Assembly (NCBI RefSeq): GCF_000204055.1 | Contig: NW_006768766.1 | Coordinates: 1,907,305-1,971,304, forward strand | DNA: 64,000 nucleotides | Direction: 5' to 3' | Source of the DNA: Melampsora larici-populina 98AG31 | Taxonomy: Eukaryota; Basidiomycota; Pucciniomycetes; Pucciniales; Melampsoraceae | Shown: one piece after another, positions 50,719-60,758 of the stretch | How the letters are laid out: each line of letters begins with the position of its first letter | Position numbering within the stretch: position 1 is the first letter of the stretch | Translations under genes and position numbers: made by a program | The notes under the pieces: generated by a model | The model's input: only the letters and a program-made list of their open reading frames with translations | Databases searched by the model: none | Told to the model about the DNA's origin: nothing

Positions 50719-53022
50719 ATGCTAGTCGTAGACCTCGTCAAAAAACTTGCCAAGTCTTACCCCGATACGCTCAGTACCCTCACTGTCAGCCAGCTTACCA
50801 AATTTACAGCACTGTCTGCCGAATTTATCAACAGGACCGATGGTGTTTATGGACAATCACCCCACGAAGCGCCCATCGAGTTACTCACCCACAGCCTTGA
50901 TCCCGGCCAAACCATGGCCACTTGGGCTAGACTTTGGAACGTGTTATACTATCACCTCCCAGACTGTGCATACGACACCAAAATTTTCGAAAAAAACGGC
51001 ATTCCTTTCATCCATCGGCCCAAAGCTGCACTCATCATTCCTGAGCGAACCATCAATCCACCTACCAAGCATTGCCTCTCCTGCACCACGGAGGCCCGTG
51101 GCGACCCAGTCACTCTTGACATTCGAACCCAAGTCTATGGGTACTTGTTTGATATTGATGGCATTGAATCGATCCAGTCCTTTTCCGGTTACTGTCGTCG
51201 TAAGTAATCATACTTGATACTACTTGTATGATGGCTGACAATGTATGATGGCGATCACTGGTTTGAACTTTGTAGAATGTAAGGTCACATACAGACCCTG
51301 TTACGTCCGTCGGGGTGATGTCCGTGAATACTACACCTTAGAAGAAGGTCATCCCAAAGATTTTTTTCAAGTAACTCGACACTACTTTATGACACATAGA
51401 CTTGCTGATCACCTCAACCACCTGCAAGCTATTGGTGTGTAAGTCATTTTCGATAATTTCACTCACTCTGATGCAAGACGTTACCCATTCCCCTAAGGCT
51501 ATATTGACATCCACAATCCATGTTTTCCCAGAGTCAGCATATACAACCTTGTGATAATATATAATCGAGCACATGCGACCTTCAATAAATCTTACTCGAA
51601 TGATTTTCGGCAAGCTAGATACACACGTCAGATCAGTCACCACGTGATGTCTATAGGACTGGATCTGTCTCGATTGATGCGAACCTTTCACGCTCGCGGT
51701 GTGAGATTGGTCGCTGACGCTAAAGGAACCGATGAACATAGATTCTTTTGGGCCATGCAGCAACATTTGATGTGGCTAGAGCTCGAAGGCTCAGCGTTTT
51801 CCAATCATGTTTGCTCGATTTGCACTTCGATTGAACCCATTCCTGACTCAGATGATGCGACAAGTATGTTTACCATCCGTATTTTTTAGTAACCATACTA
51901 TGAAACTAACTTAGACCTCATCCATTCAATCAGTCATGCGTGCAGCAGTTACCGATGGCGTCACTATAGGCCACTATGCTTGCAGCGCGTCAGAGGTGCA
52001 ACTTAAATCCCTTGATCCTAATGGACCCAACTATTGCGATGCCCCTCTTGAGAGGCACAACGATCGGTTTTGCCCCTTACACTCATCTCTCCACCAAATA
52101 TGTTACGCCCAGCCCTGCTTACGCCGTGTCAAACCTGGCCACAAAACCTGCGAATTGGACGACCACGTTAACGCCTTCAAAGAATTCAAAGGCCGCAACA
52201 AGTCACTGTTTGGTCTACCCAAGCGATTGAAGCGTCCCAACACTCATATTCAACTTGATCCCAGTACTATTCTGTCACCGGCGACTGGTGAGGTTACACT
52301 TACAGAAGATGATCTCATGTATGGTGAAGTTGAAGAACGCGAGCATGAATCTGCTCGAGACGGTGGTGAATCAAAAAAACATAAGAAAGCTTTATTCAGT
52401 CGCCTTCGAACGCACAATGAGCAGTTAATGGTTGCCCCTTGCGGGGTCATTCTGGCTCGTAAGACATTCTACAAATCCGAATCCCTACCTAAAGTTAAGG
52501 TAAGTTATTTGGCAAATACATGTGCCAACATGACTTACTATACTAAAAACATGTCTATCTTGTCAATAGGAATTTATTTACGAAACGTTCCCCCACCAAA
52601 TGCCGCAAGTCATATTCTATGACAATGCATGTGGTTTGTATTCACACATACAAAACAGTGAGAAGGATCGCAAGAAGTTTGAACGCACACTGTTGCCAGT
52701 CGATGCGTTTCACATCAAATCACACAAACTCACTCATACCACCTGCCGAGAGAACAATGATCCAAACCTTTTTCCAGAGCTCAAGGTCATCATCTCCCCT
52801 GATGGCAAGTGGTAATGGAAGTTTAATTCTTCTGCTGCCGAGATCGTCAACGCTTGGTTTGGCCGTTTTGACCCCATGTGTCGTGGAATGCATCCAATCA
52901 AGTATGCCTTTGTATTAGAAGAGTTCATACGGGTTCACAACGAACGCCTAGTGGAAAGATTAGGTAAACGTCCTGATGTTCAATTTTGTCTGAACATTGA
53001 ATATACATCAGTCCCTATGTAA
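50719..53022 (+). pseudogene. KDZ-type transposase with cysteine-cluster domain, one in-frame stop
   Basis: About five exons from ATG 50719. N-terminal helical part; CLSC; the segment YRPCYVRRGDVREYY after the first intron; VRLVADAKGTDEHRFFWAM; a zinc-binding treble-clef-like cluster (CSIC ... YCDAPLERHNDRFCPLHSSL ... CYAQPCLRRVKPGHKTCELDDH) as in the CxC domains fused to KDZ transposases; then VIFYDNACGLYSHI, VDAFHIKSHKLTHTTC, FPELKV and WKFNSSAAEIVNAWFGRF. The D...H and FNSSAAE blocks are the conserved KDZ core. A TAA at 52813-52815 interrupts the frame just before FNSSAAE, so this copy is probably inactive unless it is read through. Introns: about 51200-51276, 51439-51531, 51864-51933, 52501-52569. 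Confidence 0.78.
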
Positions 53023-53678
53023 TATGGGGCTTCGACCTCTTTACTATTGTTAATCACAAAATCCAAAACTTTAACCAATAATTGTCGTATAATTTTGCTA
53101 TTATACACTCATTATAATTGTGGTTATACTACACCCTATATGATAGATCAAATAGTATCTTTGAAAACAGACTATTTATATCAATTGAGTAAACTCATCA
53201 ACAAAACTGATTTTTCAAATCTTTCCTATGTACTAATTAGTGATTCTACCTATGTGTCGCCATAACTGGCTATGGCGATCACGATCAAATATTACAGATG
53301 TTAATTCTTAATGATCTTTATTCTCTACAACTTTGTTGTCAATTACATGGACAAATAAAAAACTAAAGTTTCAATCCTCGAACTCATACTCAAACAACAT
53401 TGCTCGATCTGATACTACAAAATAAGAATGATTAAGATGCGTCAAAAAATTAACAACTAAAAGATGATCTTGTTGCGCGATGGAGATGTCTCATTCATCT
53501 CGCAGAACTGAGGCATCTGAGGCATTGAGTAGGTTACATATGCTGTTACATTCATGGTCCCATCCGAAGTGGAAAAACAACATTCCAATATCGTGGTCAA
53601 CTGCCTTGTCACTGTCATTGTTAGGAACGGATACAAGCTATCAGATTATTGAATAGAACCTCAATTAACAAAAGATAT
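53023..53678. other. Non-coding spacer inside the 10.6 kb element
   Basis: AT-rich, between the convergent transposase and kinase-like genes. No gene supported. Confidence 0.45.
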
Positions 53679-55042
53679 TCAACTTTTGTTACAGCAAGAT
53701 ACGTTGGAGATCGTACCGTCGATGTCGCAATCAATTTGGCTGATAAGCGTTTTGCCGAGACTCGCATCGTATGCGTAATGAATAAACGCATGAATGAAAT
53801 CTTTCCATAGATCAGAAGCCGGCGCTCGCATGAGGAATTTGTAATCAATAACATAGCGCTCATTGCGAGGGTCGGTAGTGCTTCCGCAGAAGTACCACCC
53901 TGGTTTGCCTTTGCCCACCGCTCCAACGCTTTGCAAAAGCATAGCCTCTTGAACCTGAGGACAAAGATGTCGTCAGACTGGGTTGGAAAGAAACAAAAGA
54001 GGAAAATAGGTAAATGGGAAATCACGTTTAGGCCTCTAGATTTCCTATACAAATCTCCTAATCTTTTGGTGTCATCACTCTCAGATTCAAGATGAAATAG
54101 CCACACATCACAAAGCTCATCTTTGAATAACTGCAACGCGTGAGCTACAAATACATTGGCTTGACTCATGCTGAGTACTTCCGAGCGGCCGGAAGTCTTA
54201 CTCCTGTACCAGTTGACATGATTTTTGGCCGTGAGGGACTTTGGTACGTTACCAATTTCCAAATTGACCAACCTCGCCACCCATTCATGATCCCTTTGAA
54301 CCACGGTCACTGCTGCTCCAAACTTATATACAACAAGCTGACTATCGTAACCCGTAAAATCCTCTGGATCATAAAGGGCTGGCTTGACACCACGCAATAC
54401 CTTTGGCAGGGGGTACATGAAGGCTGCCTTTGTCTTTGATAGGTCTCCCCTCAAGAAGTTTTTGTCACGATCTGGCGAACAAGCAATCGAAAGATGTTAG
54501 TCCCTTGGAATACGTAACCAAACAAAACCAAACTCAACTTTGTTCGGCGTGATCGGTGTGATCGGTGTGATCGGTGTGATCGGTGTGATCGGCGCGAACG
54601 GCGCGAACGGCGCTTTTACCTTTTTTGTTGTTTTCTCGAAGATTGGTGTGATCTATACATGGCATCAAAGGTTTATAAACGTGGATCCAAGTGAATTTTT
54701 GGCAGTACAGAGAGATAGGAGATAGAGACCGAGTATTAGACAATCCGAAATAACTCAACTTGCTGGATCTAACAGGTGACACATGGACATCTTTTCTTTG
54801 ATTGAGCTAATTGGTGCGGGACTCCAAGCATGAGCAGATGACTCGACTTCGTTGCATTCGGATGGGGAAGCTGTGACCGATGACAACTCGTCTTCGCTCA
54901 TCAAATGCCCACCTACCGTACCTGCCACGAAATCATCACCTTGAATGGTTTCTGATACGTGGGTAATGTCACTGATTCTTGTAAGAGAAGTTGGTGGAGT
55001 TGATGGTTCAGTTTTCTTGGATGATCGAGTGCGAGAGGGCAT
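53679..55042 (-). CDS. Possible alpha-kinase-like cargo gene (3' end uncertain)
   Basis: Minus strand, ATG at 55042 (MPSRTRSSKKTEPSTPP...), a low-complexity Ser/Thr/Pro-rich first exon. It is followed after a gap by an exon with YDSQLVVYKFGAAVTVVQRD, ARLVNLEIGN and SQANVFVAHALQLFKDELCD (about 54465-53975). A further exon, joined at RGLN-VQEAMLLQSV, carries GKGKPGWYFCG, DPRNERYVIDYKFLM and LWKDFIHAFIHYAYDASLGK. The order of a G-containing beta hairpin, an A/F-rich helix and the HAFIHYAYDASLGK segment recalls atypical alpha-kinase domains expanded in basidiomycetes, but a clear DLQG catalytic motif and the following exon were not found. Either the gene is decayed at its 3' end or the family call is wrong. 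It lies within the KDZ element. Confidence 0.5.
54543..54612. repeat. 9 bp minisatellite (GATCGGTGT)
   Basis: Seven to eight tandem 9 bp units (GATCGGTGT drifting to GAACGGCGC) in the presumed intron or linker of the kinase-like gene. The unit length keeps any reading frame. Confidence 0.85.
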
Positions 55043-56170
55043 TGAAGCGCAATGATCTAATTAAAATAGTAATTTAAGATTGACTCCAGAATCAAAGTAG
55101 AAAAGCAAACAATGAAATGGAATTATAGTAGCCTCACTGCTCACACAACGTAATTGATCTATATATTAGGAAATATTGTGGGCGGATGAACCGAATAGTT
55201 CTGGAACAATTCCTCTATATATAGAAAATATAAACATATTTTTAAACTAGAGTCATTGTTTGACAATAGTTTGGAAATATAAATTGGCCAGTGTAGTGAT
55301 CACATTATGCAAATCTTCATTGTGATAGACTAGTTTGTGTATTTCACTATTGTCAAATGACCGTAGGGAATTCTTTGCTTGTAGTTCTGAAAGATGGGAT
55401 AAATTGATTGTATTATATATGGAGTTGATAGAATATCATGTGAAAGATCGCGCTCCGTATTCACTAGGAGAGCTTCCGCGCTTCACGGTCACTGGATTGA
55501 GTATCATCAATAATTGTGGAAACCAGTGTAGTAATGTGCATAGATTAGTAATTTGCAACTTTGGTCTGCGTTACCTGTAGTTTGTATATATATCATAAGG
55601 AATCGCTCAAGTGGATATGATCAAGAATCATATCAAAGGAAGCGGATATCAAACGTGTTCGATATATTGTTCACGTTTGTTTGACTAGGTGTTCTTCAAA
55701 GGAAAATCTGGTGCTCATCGAATCAAACGTTTCAATTTATTGTCCAATTTACAGGAAATCCAATACCTATCCTTGTTCAAAGGAGAGACATTGTGATATC
55801 ATTTTCAAAAGGGGAAGAAAGGAATAAACTTGACGTTTGGTTGACTCGATGAACTTCAAAGGAACATCTGAATCCATTCGAACGTTTCGAATTCCTCAAG
55901 ATTTACCTTTGATACAATTCTCTTCAAAGGTTAATCTTGAGGAATTCGATTATATCCTTGTTCAAAGGAGAGAATATATTTTTCGAAAGGGGAAGATAGG
56001 AATTGACAACTCTTGATGCGGAAAGATCATGAATTTCGAAAGTAACATGTTCTTTTCGAAATTTCCTCCACATAAAAACGTGGCTGTCCTGTTGTCTGGA
56101 CCCTCCTCTCAAACCTTTTCCCATATTTATTCACCATCCCCTAGAACTCGTCTATCCTAAAGATTGCAGT
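55043..56170. repeat. Spacer with a diverged ~175 bp tandem duplication
   Basis: Two copies, about 55665-55835 and 55840-56010, share TTCAAAGGA(A)(A/C)ATCTG, ATCCTTGTTCAAAGGAGAGA and AAAGGGGAAGA(A/T)AGGAAT in the same order. The second copy also has a hairpin of GAATTCCTCAAGATT with its complement (55890-55942). The remaining spacer shows no gene. Confidence 0.6.
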
Positions 56171-56869
56171 ATGGCTCCACAAAGTGATAAATTTATAAAA
56201 GGACATGATCAACCCCTGGAAAAAAAACAGGGTAATTAATAATAGTTTTCAACTGCTCTATTTATTAATTGAGTATTTTTGGCTAATTCCTTTTTCACCG
56301 CATCCAGCCAGCCCAAATTCGGAGGAACAGGAAGCTTATCAGGAGTATCTAGCTTCCAAAGAGGACAATACACCTGGTAGGATTTCTTTTTCAATTGCTT
56401 TCATTATCTAATCATTGCTAATTCTCTGCTTTTCAACATATCCAGCAAGTCCAGATCCTGAGGAAATGGAAGCCTATCAGGCTTACTTAGATTCCCAAGT
56501 GGAAAATATACCTGGTACATTTTATTTTCCTTCTCAGTTGCGGTTTGGAAATTAATCATGACCTGAATGTCCGTCCGTTGTATTAAAACAGATATACGGT
56601 TCTCTAGTGCTGAACCTGAGGAGGTGGAGGCGGTTATGGATTACCTCAAGTCCGAGATGGGGCCTTCAATGGCTGAATTTGATCAGGACGCACCATCAGA
56701 ATGCGGTAGCTATGACTCTGTTACAAACCGACGTCGTCCTTTCTGCTATGCCTTCCATGGCCTTTGGGAATCTGGTTACTGCAAATACTGCCAAGACACT
56801 CCCGAGAACAGATCGGTTGAGGAGGAAAAGGATGAGGCTGATGCTCCTGAGGGTACTCAAGAAGCATAA
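56171..56869 (+). CDS. Small acidic protein built from duplicated exons
   Basis: ATG at 56171; four exons of matching phase 1 (about 56171-56231, 56310-56374, 56446-56513 and 56592-56869). The middle two exons encode near-copies: SPNSEEQEAYQEYLASKED then SPDPEEMEAYQAYLDSQVEN. The last exon opens with a third, weaker copy, AEPEEVEAVMDYLKSEMG. All internal borders split a codon after its first base, and introns begin GTA and end CAG. The last exon then carries CYAFHGLWESGYCKYC (possible zinc ligands) and an acidic tail (EEEKDEADAPEGTQEA). Total about 155 residues. I do not recognise the family. It lies in the transposon between the kinase-like and cysteine-rich genes; expression is not shown. 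Confidence 0.6.
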
Positions 56870-56893
56870 TTATTTGTTGATCTATTTGCTTAT

Positions 56894-57236
56894 TTGGATG
56901 ATATTGGATGCCTTTTGAAGGTGATCGGATGTCTTTTGAGTATGATCGGATGAGATCAGATGCCTTTTGAAGGTGATCGGATGTCTTTTGAGTTTGATCG
57001 GATGAGATCGGATGTCTTTTGAGTTTGATTGGATGAGATCGGATGCCTTTTGAAGGTGATCGGATGTCTTTTGAGTATGATCGGATGAGATCGGATGCCT
57101 TTTGAAGGTGATCGGATGTCTTTTGAGTTTGATCGGATGAGATCAAATGCCTTTTGAAGGTGATCGGATGTCTTTTGAAGGTGATCGGATGTCTTTTGAG
57201 TTTGATCGGATGAGATCGGATGCCTTTTGAAGGTGA
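56894..57236. repeat. Composite minisatellite (GATCGGATG units)
   Basis: Tandem units GATCGGATGTCTTTTGAGTTT, GATCGGATGA and GATCGGATGCCTTTTGAAGGT alternate to give a higher-order period of about 52 bp, roughly six times. It starts about 25 bp after the stop of the duplicated-exon gene and could lie in its 3' untranslated region. Confidence 0.9.
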
Positions 57237-57276
57237 TAACCAGATCTTTCAATGTCCCCTTCCTTTTAAGTCCTTA

Positions 57277-58039
57277 CACTACGCCAGATCACTAATTTAC
57301 CGCTGAGTTTATAAAATTGAAACTGTAGAAAAATATCACCAATACAAGGGAGGTCGGAAAAATTTGAAAAAATAATGATTCAATTCATGGGTGCTGTCCC
57401 CTCATTTTGCATATATTTGCATATTTTTGCCATGATGTTTGAAGTCTCCCCAAACCAAAATGCTCACAGGGGATATTATGTCAGAAACTCAAATTTGGTC
57501 CAAAACTAGCAATATTTGGGCAAAAACCTTCAAGCACAAAAATATGAGTATTTTTGTTCAATCATCTGAACACTTGCAATTTATGGAAGTCGCATGATGG
57601 CTCTACAAGGTTTATTAACGTGCTGAAGCCATTGTAGTAATGACTTCTATGCTTATATATGGTTCCTGCTGTGTACGTCTCTTGATATATCTCACCCATT
57701 CTTGGAGACACACAACTTTTTTGTGCACAAAAACTGTAGAGCCAGAATGTGGCATTCAGAATGTCAAGACACTACAAGTGTTGGAGCAAAATTGATGATT
57801 TGGTTGGTGTTGCAAGGTCACTGTCTCTCTACCTGCCAGTTTTGGACCAAATCTGGGTTTCTGACATTATTTGCATTGTGGTTGTAAAAATATGAAAAAA
57901 TATGCCAGATGATTGGAATGCACCAAAGGGCCCAACCAATATTTGTTCATATTTTTCTGACCCCTCCCAGCTTTTCCACAATTGTCTATGTCTGCTCAAT
58001 TTTCTAAACTCAGCGGTAAATTTTCAATTTGGCGTAGTG
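57277..58039. mobile_element. Foldback MITE with CACTA ends and TTA target duplication
   Basis: The ends read CACTACGCCA (57277) and its complement TGGCGTAGTG (to 58039), flanked by TTA on both sides (57274-57276 and 58040-58042). Inversion extends inward: ATTTACCGCTGAGTTTA and, further in, ATGTCAGAAAC...ATTTGGTCCAAAACT occur in both arms, so arms reach about 230 bp. CACTA termini with a 3 bp duplication fit the CACTA/EnSpm group. No coding capacity; nested in the 10.6 kb element. Confidence 0.85.
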
Positions 58040-58421
58040 TTACTTCCTACGTTTGAAATGTGATACACAAACCTTGGCCTTGTTACTTTGATGAATATCA
58101 AAGTACAGGCCTGATATGTCAAGAATCAATCCTACAATCTTTGCCAACATCAAATGGGCAACATCCATCTGTGACCCGCTTGGGATATCTAATGGCAAGT
58201 TCTGACCGTATCATTAATCAATGTGAAATGGAATTTTTTTTAGTTGCATAGGTTCTGCGCGCACAAACAAGGTCTATTGATTAGGGAGTATGATGACTAA
58301 AAGAACATGAAGTGGAAAAACAAAGATTGTGATATGTACATTAAACGAGTAAAGGAAAATTGAAGTGAAAGGTCCAGAAATAGAAACATAAACAGAAATA
58401 GAGAGAAGAGAAGAGAATTTA

Positions 58422-60456
58422 TCACTTGTGCTTGTGTAACTTGACACGCTTTGTAGGACGAGAGTGGTTAGAGTTAGAGTTAGATGTACCTTCTGTACCT
58501 TCTGTATCTTCTGTATCTGCCTTCTTGGATTTGTTGTTATCCCATTCCAATTTAAAGTGATGTTTGCCTTCTTTGACTGTATGATCGGGGTTATCAATTG
58601 TGTAAGGGGTCAATCTGGCTTCAGTGATTGCATCAAGCCATCGCCCGTAGGTAGACACCGTTGAACGTGCATATTTGTACGGTTTGCCAAATACCCTGTT
58701 CCAAGCGTCTGGATAAGAGTATTTCTTTTTCTCATCCATGAATCTCTTCATGTCCGACATCAATACACCATGAGGCCATTTCTCATTTTCGGAAGTGTTG
58801 GAAGTCAAAGGCTGGGGAGGAGTTGAAGGCTGGGGAGGTTTTGTGGAGGCGGAAGGGCGAGGAGCCGGAGTAGGACTAGCAGAGCTCAGTCTTTGAGTAT
58901 CGGTAAGGTCACGAGCTACTGTTTTATTGGACTCGTCTTCACTTGATTCGTCACTGCTGATTACATGGAGGTTTTTGAGGTTGACTTGTTCAGATACATC
59001 AGGTCGAGTCTCCTGTTGGCGTGGTGAAAGGAATCTTCGTATGTCCATTACACCCTTGGACACTTTTTTGACTGGTAGTAAGTGAGTGTCCATATCTTTG
59101 CATTCAAACTCGTCGAGTCCAGGAAACATAACAAGGAGTCTGTTAGAGTCAAGCGATGGAGATCCAACTGAGTAGGATTCGACCATGGACATCCGCATGT
59201 CAACCTACACATAAATAAAAATGTAAGTGTTGGTTAAGTTGCGATCAGATATATACATCACAGGATCGAGTGACTGACCCAAACCTGTATGTCAACGTGC
59301 CAAACTCGTAAGTTGCCATTCCAGTCCTCACCAAACTTCTCATGAACCAGAGTCTTGAGGTCTTCGGATTCGTGAAGGGCAAACGTTGGCCATTCAGGTA
59401 CATATATTCGAAACACACGACATACCTGTTTGTTCAAGTGGAAATATGTAAGCTCAACGATACATGCATATTCATCTAGGACGAAGTGGAACATACATCG
59501 GCTTCAGGCCAAACCACCATTGTTATGTTGTTGCTAGCTGCCTTTAGACGTTCCTCTTTTTTTCGTTCGGTTGCCTGTTTCTGGATTGAGGTGGTGCGAA
59601 AGTTTCTGAAATCGGAAGCAGGGAGACGTTCGATGAATGTGCGACTACCCTGTGTTTGGCCACTTGGTGTGGCGTGTTCATTGTCGTCGCCGGCCTGCGG
59701 TGCTTGGTGAGTTTGGGAGTTGATCGTGGTGATGCTCGCTTCCTTGGGTTTTGTCTTACGCTGGTTTGTGTGTACAGAACACCCTGCAGACTTATGGTTG
59801 AGGTGGTAGCAGCACTGAAAGGATACATACAAATTCATATCAAGAGTCAGATAGATTTGGTTGCAGGCTAAATTAATAACGGGACTGACCTCTGAGCAGG
59901 CATTTACGCTGCATTGATTGTTCCGTTGCACCTTATGTCCTTCTGCAGTTTGCCCGTTGACTCCTTCGCACGGGTGATACTTCTTGCCGCGTGATGGTTT
60001 CACAGACTGAGTAGCTTGTTGGGTCGCTGGTGGCGACGGCAGTTGCGCATCATTCATGATCCTGCTAAAGTCCATAGGCAGATAGGCGGATAAGGATAGA
60101 GCGGAGTTGATTTCGATGATTTCGGAGTGAAATTTATCGCGATGATAAGTTCGAACGTAGCCTTTGTCGTAGTGGCACTGTGTGGTCATGATTAGTTAGT
60201 TGCACAGTTCAGTGTTATTAAGTTTAAGCAAACTTTTGTCTGTCCTTACCTTAATTCCAACTTTGGGATTTCGATGTGGCTGAGGAATATAATAAATAGT
60301 AGAATGAGGACGTCTTTGCTGACAATTCTTGTTGAGGCAAACAAGTCCTGTCTTGTGGTCTTTGATTGGGGGGAAAGGTAAAGGTTGAAGGGGTTGAAGA
60401 GGTACAAGTTGATATTTTTTGGCCGCTTTCTTTGTAGGGCGAGTATTGGCAGGCAT
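58422..60456 (-). CDS. Cysteine-rich, basic-tailed protein of the 10.6 kb element
   Basis: Five exons on the minus strand: 60456-60250, about 60180-59891, about 59818-59493, about 59427-59278 and about 59204-58422. The start MPANTRPTKKAAKKY is basic. Cysteine/histidine pairs follow: CLNKNC, CHYDKGY, CSVNACSE-CCYHLNHKSAGCSVHT, suggesting zinc binding. Next come a Lys/Glu-rich helix, FRIYVPEWPTFALHE and NGNLRVWHVDIQVW. The last exon has a Ser/Pro-rich linker, a folded part with RFMDEKKKYSYPDAWNRVFG and a nuclear-signal-like end, RPTKRVKLHKHK. I recognise no named family; presence beside a KDZ transposase suggests an accessory DNA-binding role (inference). An in-frame upstream start at 60522 is possible. 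All splice joins keep the frame and conserve Cys-Cys across one intron. Confidence 0.75.
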
Positions 60457-60749
60457 TTCGGTCAACTCAAGGCTCAAAATAAGGGTGAAGGTAAGTTGAT
60501 GACCTTGCATCGTCCCGTGCAATGTCTCCGTTGTTGATAAATGGAATGTTGGGTGGGATTTCTACAGCGAATGATCTGATCGATTGGGCGGGGGGATGAT
60601 TGTCGTTGAGGATCAAGTGTTTGACATTCCGAAAGTGTCAAATCTTAATAATGAAATGTACCTGCGTCTCATGGGATACTCGCTCGATTCCGGCTCGGTT
60701 TGGCCTGGCCCGACTTGGCTCGGAAATTTCACCGTCCTTCTTATGTTCT

Positions 60750-60758
60750 CCAAGATCA
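60750..60758. repeat. Target site duplication, right copy (CCAAGATCA)
   Basis: Identical to 50100-50108 and lies at the point where the N-terminal F-box half ends. Confidence 0.8.

Larger units (their letters stand above)
50110..60749. mobile_element. 10.6 kb KDZ-type transposon with cargo genes, inserted in an F-box gene
   Basis: Ends are weak inverted repeats: AGAATATTGG... at 50110 and AGAACATAAG... read inward from 60749 share 22 of 34 positions without gaps and both reach AAATTT(A/C)CGAGCC. The left end then repeats AATTTCCGAGCCAAGTCG once more. CCAAGATCA flanks both sides. Inside are a KDZ-like transposase (50719-53022), an alpha-kinase-like gene (53679-55042), a gene of duplicated exons (56171-56869), a cysteine-rich basic protein gene (58422-60456), minisatellites and a nested CACTA-type MITE. 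The transposase has one in-frame stop. The 9 bp duplication and the intact halves of the target gene show that the whole block arrived as one unit. Confidence 0.85.

Noticed and set aside
53455..53640. Possible CRISPR-like or short repeat structure
   Set aside because: Nothing periodic was found, and CRISPR arrays are not expected in a fungal nuclear genome.
54534..54782. Frame with repeated Asp-His-Thr
   Set aside because: Produced by the 9 bp minisatellite; no independent evidence for translation.
56721..57252. Long minus-strand frames rich in Lys, Asp, Ser and His
   Set aside because: They are translations of the minisatellite, whose unit lengths happen to keep a frame.
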